This document shows positions 21,495-28,938 of a stretch of DNA of 44,931 nucleotides, piece by piece (the stretch's first letter is position 1; every line of letters starts with the position of its first letter). Position numbers and translations under genes: made by a program. The notes under the pieces were generated by a model. The model saw nothing but the letters and a program-made list of their open reading frames with translations, searched no databases and was not told where the DNA came from. Source of the DNA: Phycisphaerales bacterium (GTDB taxonomy: Bacteria; Planctomycetota; Phycisphaerae; Phycisphaerales; UBA1924); contig JADYYE010000157.1 of assembly GCA_020853815.1 (NCBI GenBank), positions 1 to 44,931 on the forward strand, in the 5' to 3' direction.

Positions 21495-23180
21495 TCAGCA
21501 CCCGGCCTCGAAGTGCTCGGCGAAGGCGTCGTAGTCGTCGCCGTTCACGAAGCCGTCCTCGTTGAAATCGGCGCCTGTCGCACCGCCCTCGAACGCCTCG
21601 GCGAAGAGGTCGAAGTCATCGGCGTTGACGAACGCATCGCAATTGCGATCGGCGGGGCACGGAGCCTGGAGGAACGCGCCGATCTCGGTTTCGATCGGGT
21701 CGCCGAGGTTGTGGAAGAGCGAGAGGCGCAGCGTGTACACGCCGCCCATGTCACGGCGCGTGGCCCACGTCGCGAGGTCGCCCGTGTCGACGGGCGTGAA
21801 GACCGGGCCGGCGAGCGGGATCCACTTGTTGGGCTGCTCGATATCGCGGTACTGGATGGCGTAGGCCTCGAACTGGAATGGCGCGTCGGGCCCGGCGAGC
21901 ACCCGGGCCGAGCCGCGGATCGGGATCGTCGCGCCCGCGACGGCCTGCACCGGCTCGATGTTCACGTCGAACACCCCCGCGTTGTTGCGCACGGCGGGAT
22001 CGCCGAACGACTGCGAGTTGGCCATCAGCATGATCGCGTTGTCCTTGACATCGAAGTCAAAGCCCGTGAACGACGAGTAGAGCGCATAGACGATCGCGTT
22101 TCCGGCGACGGTCATCTGCGAGAGGTTGGTCGCCTGGAGCATGAGCATCGTGGCGTTGTTGTCGACGCTGATGAAGCCGCCGCTCCCGTCGCAGGTGGAC
22201 TGCAGGAACTCAACCACGGACTCCCCGTAGGCGTGACACTCTCCCACGATGGAGTTGCGCACCGACAGCCTCGTGTGGTCCGCGGCGTAGAAGTTCCACG
22301 CGCGCACGCTGCAATTTACGAACCGATGGCGGACGTCGGCCCACTGGAACGTTGAATCCGTGAGATAGGTGTTGGTCGCAAGGCCCTGCACGATCGCCTG
22401 CGCTTCATTCTCGAAGTACGAGCCCACGCCGAGAATCTCGGAGTCGCGAAACGTGCCCGATGATCCGCTCCGCGCCATCACGCCCCAGCGGACGTTCGAC
22501 GCGTTGGTGATCGACGCGCTGTAGGGGATCCCCGTGCCCCACGGCACGCCGGGCGACGCGACAAAGGACGAGACCGCGCCGGGCGCGGGGAACGCGAGGT
22601 CGACCGAGGTGTCCTTGAAGAGTGTGAGCCAGAAGAGGATGCCCTCGCTGTCCGCGATGTCGAGCGAGGTTGTTCCGAAGGGGACAAACTCGCCGGTGTT
22701 CTGGCAGGCGCGGACGGTGGCGGATGCGCTGTCGAAAAGTGCCCAGGTCGAGAAGCCGGTCACGACACGCACGCGACGGTAGTCGATGTGCGCGTTCCCC
22801 ACGCCCGAGACGCCGAATGAGCGGTGGTTCCCGTCGATGTTGGTATCGGCGAGCGAAACGACGCTCTGGTCGGCCGCGATGATGCCCGACTGGTAGGCGT
22901 GGTTCTGCGGGAATTGCAGGCTTGCTTGGTCAAACTCGACGCGCGACGTATGCAGCGCCGCAAGCTTGCCCGTGAGGGAGAGCGAAGCGCCGGGAAGAAC
23001 GCGCAGCGTCGCGCTGTTGACGAGGATGATGTCGCCGTCGACCTGCGTGGGCGTGGACAGCTCCACGACCTCGTTCGGATCGGAGAGGCCGATGAGCCAG
23101 TCCTCCGCGTGGGCCGGGGCGACGAGGCCCAGGGCGGTGACAACGGCGGCGGCAACAACGACGGCGGGCGTGCGACGCAT
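21495..23180 (-). CDS. Secreted GC-type dockerin protein, beta-helix-like
   Basis: 561 residues from ATG at 23180, with AGGAG nine bases upstream. Signal peptide ending near VAPAHAEDW. The body lacks the WDGSTW repeats; instead it has short strand-turn repeats (for example GNAHIDYRRVRVV, DNAIMLMANSQSFG, GNAIVYALYSSF, NNATMLMLQATNL) that look like a right-handed beta-helix. The C-terminal pair of EF-hand-like loops has a weak first copy (DRNCDAFVNADDFDLF) and a normal second (DFNEDGFVNGDDYDAF), ending AEHFEAGC. So the three neighbours share the anchor but not the body. No catalytic motif recognised; a structural or adhesive surface role is possible. Confidence 0.85.
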   Translation of the reverse strand: MRRTPAVVVAAAVVTALGLVAPAHAEDWLIGLSDPNEVVELSTPTQVDGDIILVNSATLRVLPGASLSLTGKLAALHTSRVEFDQASLQFPQNHAYQSGIIAADQSVVSLADTNIDGNHRSFGVSGVGNAHIDYRRVRVVTGFSTWALFDSASATVRACQNTGEFVPFGTTSLDIADSEGILFWLTLFKDTSVDLAFPAPGAVSSFVASPGVPWGTGIPYSASITNASNVRWGVMARSGSSGTFRDSEILGVGSYFENEAQAIVQGLATNTYLTDSTFQWADVRHRFVNCSVRAWNFYAADHTRLSVRNSIVGECHAYGESVVEFLQSTCDGSGGFISVDNNATMLMLQATNLSQMTVAGNAIVYALYSSFTGFDFDVKDNAIMLMANSQSFGDPAVRNNAGVFDVNIEPVQAVAGATIPIRGSARVLAGPDAPFQFEAYAIQYRDIEQPNKWIPLAGPVFTPVDTGDLATWATRRDMGGVYTLRLSLFHNLGDPIETEIGAFLQAPCPADRNCDAFVNADDFDLFAEAFEGGATGADFNEDGFVNGDDYDAFAEHFEAGC

Positions 23181-23486
23181 AGAAAGGCTCCTTGGCCCGC
23201 CGAACCTCGCCCGAATCCGCGCGCGGGGCGACTCCGTGGTCACGCGCTGAACAACACGAGCGCGACAACCCCTCCCGCACGAACGTGGGCAAAACTCCGC
23301 GTGGCCATTGGAACTCTTGGGATGACACCCCGGGGGATTTTCAGGGGTGCGCGCGATTTCACGAAGATTGTTCTTCGCGAGAGATCGGCCCCGACCGCGC
23401 CCGGCTCTTGGCGACGCTTCGGGCCCGGCGTCTGGATCACCGCATCAATCCATCATCAGCGAGCGATTCACGCGACACGCGATGCG
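23181..23486. other. Spacer upstream of the dockerin genes
   Basis: 306 bases between the third dockerin gene and scoB. It should hold the promoter of the dockerin gene at 23180. A modest hairpin (CACCCC/GGGGTG, 23326-23348) is visible. A stretch CCATTGGAACTCTTGGG near 23303 recalls the left end of the 97-bp element but is too short to claim. Nothing else seen. Confidence 0.5.
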
Positions 23487-24146
23487 TCACGCACCCACCG
23501 CGCCAACATCCGACGGCACGATAATCTCGGCCTCGGTCTGCTTCTTCACGTCATCGACGCTCACGCCCGGCGCCAGTTCCTTCAGCACGAACCGGCGCGC
23601 CTTCTTGTCCATCTCCAGCACGCACAGCTCGGTGATCACCAGGTCCACGCAGCGCCTGCTCGTCAGCGGGAGCGAGCACTGCTTGACCAGTTTCGGCGCG
23701 CCCTTGGCGGTGTGCTCCATCGTCACGACCACCCGCTTCACGCCCGCGACCAGGTCCATCGCGCCGCCCATGCCCTTGACCATCCTGCCCGGCACCATCC
23801 AGTTCGCAAGGTCGCCCTCCTGCGAGATCTGCATCGCACCCAGGATGCAGAGGTCGACGTGCCCGCCACGGATCATCGCGAAGCTCTCGGCCGAGGAAAA
23901 GAACGACGCGCCGGGGCGGAAGGTGATCGTCTGCTTTCCGGCGTTGATGAGGTCGGGATCGATCTCGCTCTCGCGCGGGAAGGGGCCCATGCCCAGCAGG
24001 CCGTTCTCGGATTGCAGCCACACGTCCATGCCCGCGGGGACGTAGTTGGCCACGAGCGTGGGCATGCCGATGCCGAGGTTGACGATGTAGCCGTCGCGCA
24101 ATTCCTTGGCGGCACGTTGGGTGATCTGTTCGCGGGTGAGCGGCAT
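23487..24146 (-). CDS. scoB: 3-oxoacid CoA-transferase, subunit B
   Basis: 219 residues from ATG at 24146, with GGAGG six bases upstream. Signature segments: [28 protein letters not shown] (the Glu of SENG is the catalytic residue that forms the CoA thioester), [22 protein letters not shown] and [19 protein letters not shown]. This is the beta subunit of succinyl-CoA:3-ketoacid (or acetate-type) CoA-transferase, used in ketone-body or acetoacetate metabolism. The alpha subunit gene is not adjacent but at 27325-28095 on the same strand, an unusual split. It is probably co-transcribed with the small membrane protein 33 bases upstream. Confidence 0.95.
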   Translation of the reverse strand: MPLTREQITQRAAKELRDGYIVNLGIGMPTLVANYVPAGMDVWLQSENGLLGMGPFPRESEIDPDLINAGKQTITFRPGASFFSSAESFAMIRGGHVDLCILGAMQISQEGDLANWMVPGRMVKGMGGAMDLVAGVKRVVVTMEHTAKGAPKLVKQCSLPLTSRRCVDLVITELCVLEMDKKARRFVLKELAPGVSVDDVKKQTEAEIIVPSDVGAVGA

Positions 24147-24179
24147 GGGCAACCTCCGAAAAGTGCGAAAACGATAGCC

Positions 24180-24446
24180 TCACTTCGGCCTGGTCAGGTT
24201 GCGATAGATACCGAAGGCCATGATCGCCACGCCTCCCCACATCAGCCAGCCCGCCACGCTCCCCGCGAACAGATAGTCGCGTTGGAACATGGGCCACAGC
24301 TCCGCCCGCTCGCTGGGAATATCCGAATTCAGGTCCGCGGCCTTCTCGGCAAATCCGACATAGAACCGCACGACCGAGGCCCCGAGCGAACCGATCACCA
24401 GCAAGAGCCCGAGCCTGAAGAACGGGATTCCCCGCTTGCGTGCCAT
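24180..24446 (-). CDS. Small hypothetical membrane protein
   Basis: 88 residues from ATG at 24446 (AAAAGGAG six bases upstream). Two membrane helices: LGLLLVIGSLGASVVRFYVG near the N-terminus and LFAGSVAGWLMWGGVAIMAF near the C-terminus, with a loop rich in charged residues between. No family recognised. It lies directly upstream of scoB with a 33-base gap and may be in the same transcript, but a functional link is not obvious. Confidence 0.72.
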   Translation of the reverse strand: MARKRGIPFFRLGLLLVIGSLGASVVRFYVGFAEKAADLNSDIPSERAELWPMFQRDYLFAGSVAGWLMWGGVAIMAFGIYRNLTRPK

Positions 24447-24602
24447 CGCCCGCTCCTTTTCCGACCTCTCCCGGCCAGCCAACCCATCTGGGCGCGAGTC
24501 GACGCATGAATCGGAGCGGCCCGGATGCACCACCCCGCGCCCCGCGACATTCCTTTGCAATCCGCCCCCGCCGCGCGATACGCTCCGCCCATCGGAGGAA
24601 TC

Positions 24603-24935
24603 ATGCCAACTCCAGGCGAACCACTGTACATCGGAACCAACCATCACGTCGCCGCCATCGACACCGCCAACGGCTCTGAACTCTGGCGCACCAAGCTCCC
24701 GGAGGCCCTCAGCATCGTCTCGATCCTCGTGAAGGGCGAGATCGTTTTCGCCGGCACGGGCGGACACTTGTACGCACTCGACCGATTCACTGGGCGCGTC
24801 CTGTGGCACAATCCGCTCAAGGGCCTGGGGCACATGCCCATCACGCTCGCGATGGCGGGTGAGCCCGCGACCGACATCGCCGCGATGGGCGTGGACGGCA
24901 CGAGCGATCCCGATACACCCTACGGCTCGGGCTGA
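24603..24935 (+). CDS. Short PQQ-like beta-propeller protein
   Basis: 110 residues from ATG at 24603 with GGAGG four bases upstream. Two PQQ-type blades can be seen: YIGTNHHVAAIDTANGSELW and VFAGTGGHLYALDRFTGRVLW, each the 'v..G.....l.AlD..tG..lW' pattern. A full propeller has seven or eight blades, so the protein is either a fragment or acts as an oligomer. No signal peptide. It ends with a short acidic tail. The next gene starts 58 bases later on the same strand and may share its promoter. Divergent from the small membrane protein. Confidence 0.72.
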   Translation: MPTPGEPLYIGTNHHVAAIDTANGSELWRTKLPEALSIVSILVKGEIVFAGTGGHLYALDRFTGRVLWHNPLKGLGHMPITLAMAGEPATDIAAMGVDGTSDPDTPYGSG

Positions 24936-24993
24936 AGCCCCCACGACACCCACGACGTTCCTCGACCGTGTGATCCGATCCGAAAGGTCCGCG

Positions 24994-26178
24994 ATGAGTT
25001 TCACGAAGATGTTCGTACTGCTGGCCGCGTGCTCGATCGCCTCGCTGGCGGGCGCTTTTCAGTCCACGCCCGCCGCAACTCCCCCAACACAGCCTGCCGC
25101 ACCGACGAAGCCCGCCGACGCCGAGCCGCCCGCTCGCAAGACGCGCAACGTCATCCTCTGCATCATCGACGGCCTGCGCTGGCAGGAACTCTTCACCGGC
25201 GCCGATGAATCCCTCTTCACCGAGGCCGCCGGCGGCGTCAAGAACGACGCGAGCGTTCGAGCCAACTACTGGCGCGCGACGCCGGAGGATCGCCGCGAGA
25301 CGCTCATGCCCTTCTTCTGGTCGGTCGTCGCCAAAGACGGGATCGTCTTTGGCGATCGCACCCGCAACGCGCCGGGGCGCGTCGCCAACGAATACTCGGT
25401 CTCGTATCCCGGCTACCTCGAAACCTTCTGCGGTTTCCCCGAGCCCCTGATCAAGGACAACAAGCGGATCATGAACCCGCACGTCACCGTCTTTGAGTGG
25501 CTCAACTCCATGAAAGATTACAACGGGCGCGTCGCCGCCTTTACCACCTGGGACCTCTTCCCGTGGATCTTCAACGTCGAGCGGAGCAAGCTGCCGGTCG
25601 ACGACGGCATCCAGCCGTGCAAGTTCGGTCGCATCACGCCGCGGATCGAGTTCATCAACCGCCTGCGGGCCGAGACGCCGCGGCGCTGGGGCGGCTCGCA
25701 CTTCGATTCCATGGCGTTTCACGTGATGATGGAATGGGTCGAGGTCAATCGCCCGCGCGTGCTGTTCTTCGGCCAGGGCGAGACCGACGAATGGGCCCAC
25801 GAGACCGACTACGAGAAGTACCTCGACGCCGCCCGCCGCACCGACCAGTACTGGAAAGAACTCTGGGAGATGCTCCAGAAAGACCCGCAATACAAGGACC
25901 AGACCACCATCATCTTCACCTGCGACCACGGACGCGGCGACAACACCAAGTCGCCCGACGATTGGAGCAACCACGGCAAGACGCACCCCGGCTCGGACCA
26001 GTGGTGGGTCGCCGTCATGGGCCCCGACACGCCGCCGACCGGCGTCGTCGGCGATCACGAGATGGTGGCGCAATCACAGGTCGCGGCCACGCTCGCCTGG
26101 GCCCTGGGCCACGACTGGTGCAAGCAGGAACCCCGCGCGGGCAAGCCGCTCGAGGGCGCAATCGTGGAGCCGAAGTAG
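24994..26178 (+). CDS. Exported alkaline-phosphatase-superfamily hydrolase
   Basis: 394 residues from ATG at 24994. Signal peptide (FVLLAACSIASLAGAF), then a Pro/Ala/Thr-rich link to about residue 48. Metal-binding motifs of the superfamily: NVILCIIDGLRWQELF (Asp59), FFGQGETDEWAH (Asp and His) and IFTCDHGRGD (Asp-His). The nucleophile is probably a Ser in YSVSYPGYLE; no C/S-x-P-x-R formylglycine motif is seen, so it is closer to phosphodiesterase/phosphatase members than to sulfatases and would not need the FGE upstream. Length is normal for this group. Substrate unknown. It follows the PQQ-like gene on the same strand. Confidence 0.83.
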   Translation: MSFTKMFVLLAACSIASLAGAFQSTPAATPPTQPAAPTKPADAEPPARKTRNVILCIIDGLRWQELFTGADESLFTEAAGGVKNDASVRANYWRATPEDRRETLMPFFWSVVAKDGIVFGDRTRNAPGRVANEYSVSYPGYLETFCGFPEPLIKDNKRIMNPHVTVFEWLNSMKDYNGRVAAFTTWDLFPWIFNVERSKLPVDDGIQPCKFGRITPRIEFINRLRAETPRRWGGSHFDSMAFHVMMEWVEVNRPRVLFFGQGETDEWAHETDYEKYLDAARRTDQYWKELWEMLQKDPQYKDQTTIIFTCDHGRGDNTKSPDDWSNHGKTHPGSDQWWVAVMGPDTPPTGVVGDHEMVAQSQVAATLAWALGHDWCKQEPRAGKPLEGAIVEPK

Positions 26179-26208
26179 GGACGGACGCCAACGAGTCGCA
26201 TGTGGGCG

Positions 26209-27195
26209 CTACGGCGCGGGTTCGTTCGCCAAGATCGGCACATTGACGAACTCGAAGGGCAGCCGCACTTCTCGCGTCCTTGTCACGATCTGGGCCCGAA
26301 ACCGCTGAGATCCATTGATCGGCGAGATGTTGATGATCGTACCAAGCTCTGATTGATCGGCGCTGGGGTTCAGCATGCCGATCTGTAACGCGCGCCACCG
26401 GCCGTCGCGCCATTCCTCGACCGCGTTGACGAATGGCAAGAGAGGTGGCCCCGATATCTCGGCGGACGCCGGCGCTTCTCGCCGAAGCCGGACCGCGAGC
26501 TGAACACGGTGCGCCCGCCCCTCGGGCTGCCGGGGAAGCTCGAATGTCAGCCCCGGCTCAACCTCGGTTGCGTGGCCGACTTCGAGCGAAAGCTCCCTCC
26601 ACGAAATGACTTCAACCACATCGATCACCAGTTCGCCGGTGAAAGAGCGGAGCATCCGCGGCAGTCCCGGCGTGCGCACGAAGCAATCGACGTTGTGGTG
26701 CCAGTCACGCTGATCATTCAGCAGGCCCCCCGAAGCATCGCCGCTTGGTTTGAAAGTCAGCTCGTACACCCGGGCGGGATTGAGGCCCGCGGGAACCGGA
26801 GCCGGCAGATAGTCTCGCCCGTCGTCGCCCTGCAGGCGTACCAAACGGACATATCCGCGTGGCCTGAACAGCAAGCCCGCGCTGGGCTCGCCGATCGACA
26901 AGCTCGATTGCAGCGACCACCCCTCGGGGCGGTTGGGAGCGCTGGCGAACGAGATCACGCGCCGGACCTCGATGCGCTGCAATGCAATCGAGAACCCGCC
27001 CGATCGAACGGGCGCCAGCGTCCATGCAGTCTCTGCGGAAGCACGCGCGATCGACACCGAAGGACCGGCCCCCTCGACGGATGACGCGGACTCCACGCGG
27101 GACTCGGGCGCGGCCTTGTGCGGCGCGCACCCCGCGGCGGCCAGCGCGACATACCACGGGATCAACCAAACCACGCGGAGGGCGGCGGAATTCAT
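26209..27195 (-). CDS. Hypothetical lipoprotein
   Basis: 328 residues. Signal peptide with lipobox: hydrophobic VVWLIPWYVALAA followed by AGC at Cys23, so lipid attachment is expected. The rest has no membrane helix and is rich in beta-type segments (GWSLQSSLSIGEP, GYVRLVRLQGDDGRDYLPAPV, RSFTGELVIDVVEVISW). It is not recognised as any named family. It converges with the hydrolase gene, 30 bases away. The region is transcribed in the same direction as scoA upstream (129-base gap), so it might be read through from scoA. Confidence 0.75.
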   Translation of the reverse strand: MNSAALRVVWLIPWYVALAAAGCAPHKAAPESRVESASSVEGAGPSVSIARASAETAWTLAPVRSGGFSIALQRIEVRRVISFASAPNRPEGWSLQSSLSIGEPSAGLLFRPRGYVRLVRLQGDDGRDYLPAPVPAGLNPARVYELTFKPSGDASGGLLNDQRDWHHNVDCFVRTPGLPRMLRSFTGELVIDVVEVISWRELSLEVGHATEVEPGLTFELPRQPEGRAHRVQLAVRLRREAPASAEISGPPLLPFVNAVEEWRDGRWRALQIGMLNPSADQSELGTIINISPINGSQRFRAQIVTRTREVRLPFEFVNVPILANEPAP

Positions 27196-27324
27196 GATGA
27201 CAGCCTACCGGACCGACGCGGGCTTGCCGCTTCGCTCTGCAAGCTTGTTACACGCCCATGACTGATCGGAAACGCTGGACCGCGCGATCCCCGCCGCGAA
27301 GATTGCACTCGGCGCGGGCGATCG

Positions 27325-28095
27325 TCACTCCTTGCTCACCGTCCGCTGCTCGATCCGCTTCACCGACACCGTCTTGACGACGCGATCGATGTAGCTCCCC
27401 GGCGTGTGGACTTGGTCGGGGTCGAGCTGCCCCACCTCCACGATCTCTTCGACCTCGGCGATCACGAACTTGGCCGCCGTCGCCATCATCGGGTTGAAGT
27501 TTCGGGCCGTGCGCCGGAAAACGAGGTTTCCAAACGTATCAGCCTTCCACGCCTTGACGAGCGCCAGGTCCGCGAAGAGCCCGGTCTCCATCACGTACTC
27601 GCGCTTGCTCGCGCCGATGACTTCGCCGCCGCGGTTGTGATTCTTCGTGTCGTCGCCGGGCAGGTAGAACTCGCGCACTTCCTTGCCCTCGGCCACGATG
27701 GTGCCCACGCCGGTCGCGGTGTAGAACGCGGGGATGCCCGCGCCGCCGGCGCGGATCCGCTCCGCCAGAGTGCCTTGCGGGTTGAACTCGATCTCCAGCT
27801 CGCCGCCCAGGAACTGCTTCTCAAACGTCGCGTTCTCGCCCACGTAGCTGGAGATCATCTTCTTGATTTGGCGCGTCTGGAGCAGCAGGCCGAGTCCCCA
27901 ATCGTCAACGCCCGCGTTGTTGCTGATGCAGGTGAGGCTCTTCACGCCGCTGTCGCGGAGCGCGATGATGAGCTGCTCGGGAAGTCCGCAGAGACCAAAG
28001 CCGCCGACCATGACGGTCATCCCGTCCCGGAGCACACCCATGGCGGCCAGGTCGGCGAAGCAGCTTGGGGCGGTCTGAAACACCTTGGTCTTCAT
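27325..28095 (-). CDS. scoA: 3-oxoacid CoA-transferase, subunit A
   Basis: 256 residues from ATG at 28095, with GGAG six bases upstream. Family motifs: VMVGGFGLCGLPEQLI (the CoA-transferase 1 G-G-F signature), LTCISNNAGVDDWGLG, MISSYVGEN, EIEFNPQGTLAERIRAGGAGIPAFYT (the 'E..PQGT..E..RAGGaGipaF.T' block) and NFNPMMATAAK. It is the alpha subunit partner of scoB at 23487-24146. The two act as one enzyme that moves CoA between succinyl-CoA and acetoacetate. Why they are separated by four unrelated genes is not clear; each has its own good ribosome-binding site. Confidence 0.95.
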   Translation of the reverse strand: MKTKVFQTAPSCFADLAAMGVLRDGMTVMVGGFGLCGLPEQLIIALRDSGVKSLTCISNNAGVDDWGLGLLLQTRQIKKMISSYVGENATFEKQFLGGELEIEFNPQGTLAERIRAGGAGIPAFYTATGVGTIVAEGKEVREFYLPGDDTKNHNRGGEVIGASKREYVMETGLFADLALVKAWKADTFGNLVFRRTARNFNPMMATAAKFVIAEVEEIVEVGQLDPDQVHTPGSYIDRVVKTVSVKRIEQRTVSKE

Positions 28096-28137
28096 GGTCA
28101 ACTCCGCGAGCGGCCGGAATGCGAAGAATCGGGGCTC

Positions 28138-28165
28138 CTGGTGGCCCGCCTCTCCGAGGCGGGCC
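28138..28165 (-). repeat. Solo hairpin matching the core of the 97-bp element
   Basis: Perfect 10-bp stem GGCCCGCCTC/GAGGCGGGCC with loop TCC, preceded by CTGGT. About 24 bases (TGGTGGCCCGCCTCTCCGAG and GCGG) match the reverse strand of the 97-bp element. The rest of the element, including both ends, is absent. Confidence 0.85.
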
Positions 28166-28344
28166 GGATCGCGCGGGGCTCCGTCCGAATCACGCCCCCA
28201 TCTCGATCCCGAAACAGCCGAATTCACACCCCCGAATTGTTGCACCACATGCCCGAGATTCCATCGGAAACCGCCATGCGAATTCAAGAACGGGGCCCGG
28301 GTTGAGCGTCGAATCGCCCCATGACGGCATCTCCTGCTCGTCGA

Positions 28345-28363
28345 CCCGCCTCGGAGAGGCGGG
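28345..28363 (+). repeat. Solo hairpin matching the core of the 97-bp element, opposite orientation
   Basis: Stem CCCGCCTC/GAGGCGGG (eight pairs) with loop GGA, followed by CC as in the element. It is the inverted partner of the hairpin at 28138. Confidence 0.82.
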
Positions 28364-28400
28364 CCGTCCACGCGGCAAACACCGAGCACCGCTCCCCGCC

Positions 28401-28883
28401 TCAGCCGCCCTTGGCCTTGGCGAAGATCTGCAGGCGGTGCCCGACCGGCGACAACCCCAGCTTCGCGCACAGCCTGTCCCGCAACTCGATCAACTCCGGC
28501 ACCTGGATCGTCACCGCCTCGCGCGTGTCCACACGGATCAACAGGTCATGCGGCCGCTGCCCGTACACAAGCTGAAAGTGCGACTGCTCCGGGTCATCAT
28601 CAAACAGCACCCGCTGCAGAATCCCCGCCTCCTGCAGCAGGCGGATCGTTCGATACACCGTCGCCTTCGACACGCGCACCTTTCCGCCCTTGAGCAGTTT
28701 CAGGATCGTGTCGGCCTCGAACACGCCGTCCTGACGCATCACGGTGTCGAGCACCTGGGCCCGCTCGGGGGTGTACTTCAGCCCCTCGCTCTTAAGCTTC
28801 CGCCGAAAGACCGCGCACAGGGGCTCGATGATCTCGAGCTCCCCGCCCGCCCCGATCACGGAACTCGCCGCGGTCCCCGCCAT
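28401..28883 (-). CDS. Fur-family transcriptional regulator lacking the Cys pairs
   Basis: 160 residues from ATG at 28883. The N-terminal winged helix is Fur-like: LKYTPERAQVLDTVMRQDG, then VSKATVYRTIRLLQEAGIL (recognition helix region 71-89). The C-terminal half keeps FQLVYGQRPHDLLIRVDTRE and VGHRLQIFAK in the right order, but there is no CxxC at either usual place and only one Cys in that half (139). The structural zinc site is therefore missing; a few ligands of the regulatory site (His112, a Glu near 130, His149) remain. Metal sensing may be altered or lost. It is divergent from the glycosyltransferase gene with 55 bases between, a likely target. Confidence 0.86.
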   Translation of the reverse strand: MAGTAASSVIGAGGELEIIEPLCAVFRRKLKSEGLKYTPERAQVLDTVMRQDGVFEADTILKLLKGGKVRVSKATVYRTIRLLQEAGILQRVLFDDDPEQSHFQLVYGQRPHDLLIRVDTREAVTIQVPELIELRDRLCAKLGLSPVGHRLQIFAKAKGG

Positions 28884-28938
28884 GCCTGTATCCTAACCGG
28901 GCCGTGACGTTCGTTCCCGCCCTGAGAATCCCTCGCGC

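Larger units (their letters stand above)
28096..28400. other. Spacer upstream of scoA with two inverted core hairpins
   Basis: 305 bases between the scoA start and the stop of the Fur-like gene. It contains two hairpins in opposite orientation (28138-28165 and 28345-28363) that match the core of the 97-bp element. The part between them (28166-28344) shows nothing recognisable, and would be expected to hold the scoA promoter. Confidence 0.6.

Noticed and set aside
23300..23318. Possible decayed end of the 97-bp element (CCATTGGAACTCTTGGG)
   Set aside because: Only about ten bases resemble the terminal repeat and no partner end is present.
24994..26178. Sulfatase that could be the target of the FGE
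   Set aside because: No C-x-P-x-R or S-x-P-x-R motif; the likely nucleophile is in SYPGY, as in phosphodiesterase-type members.
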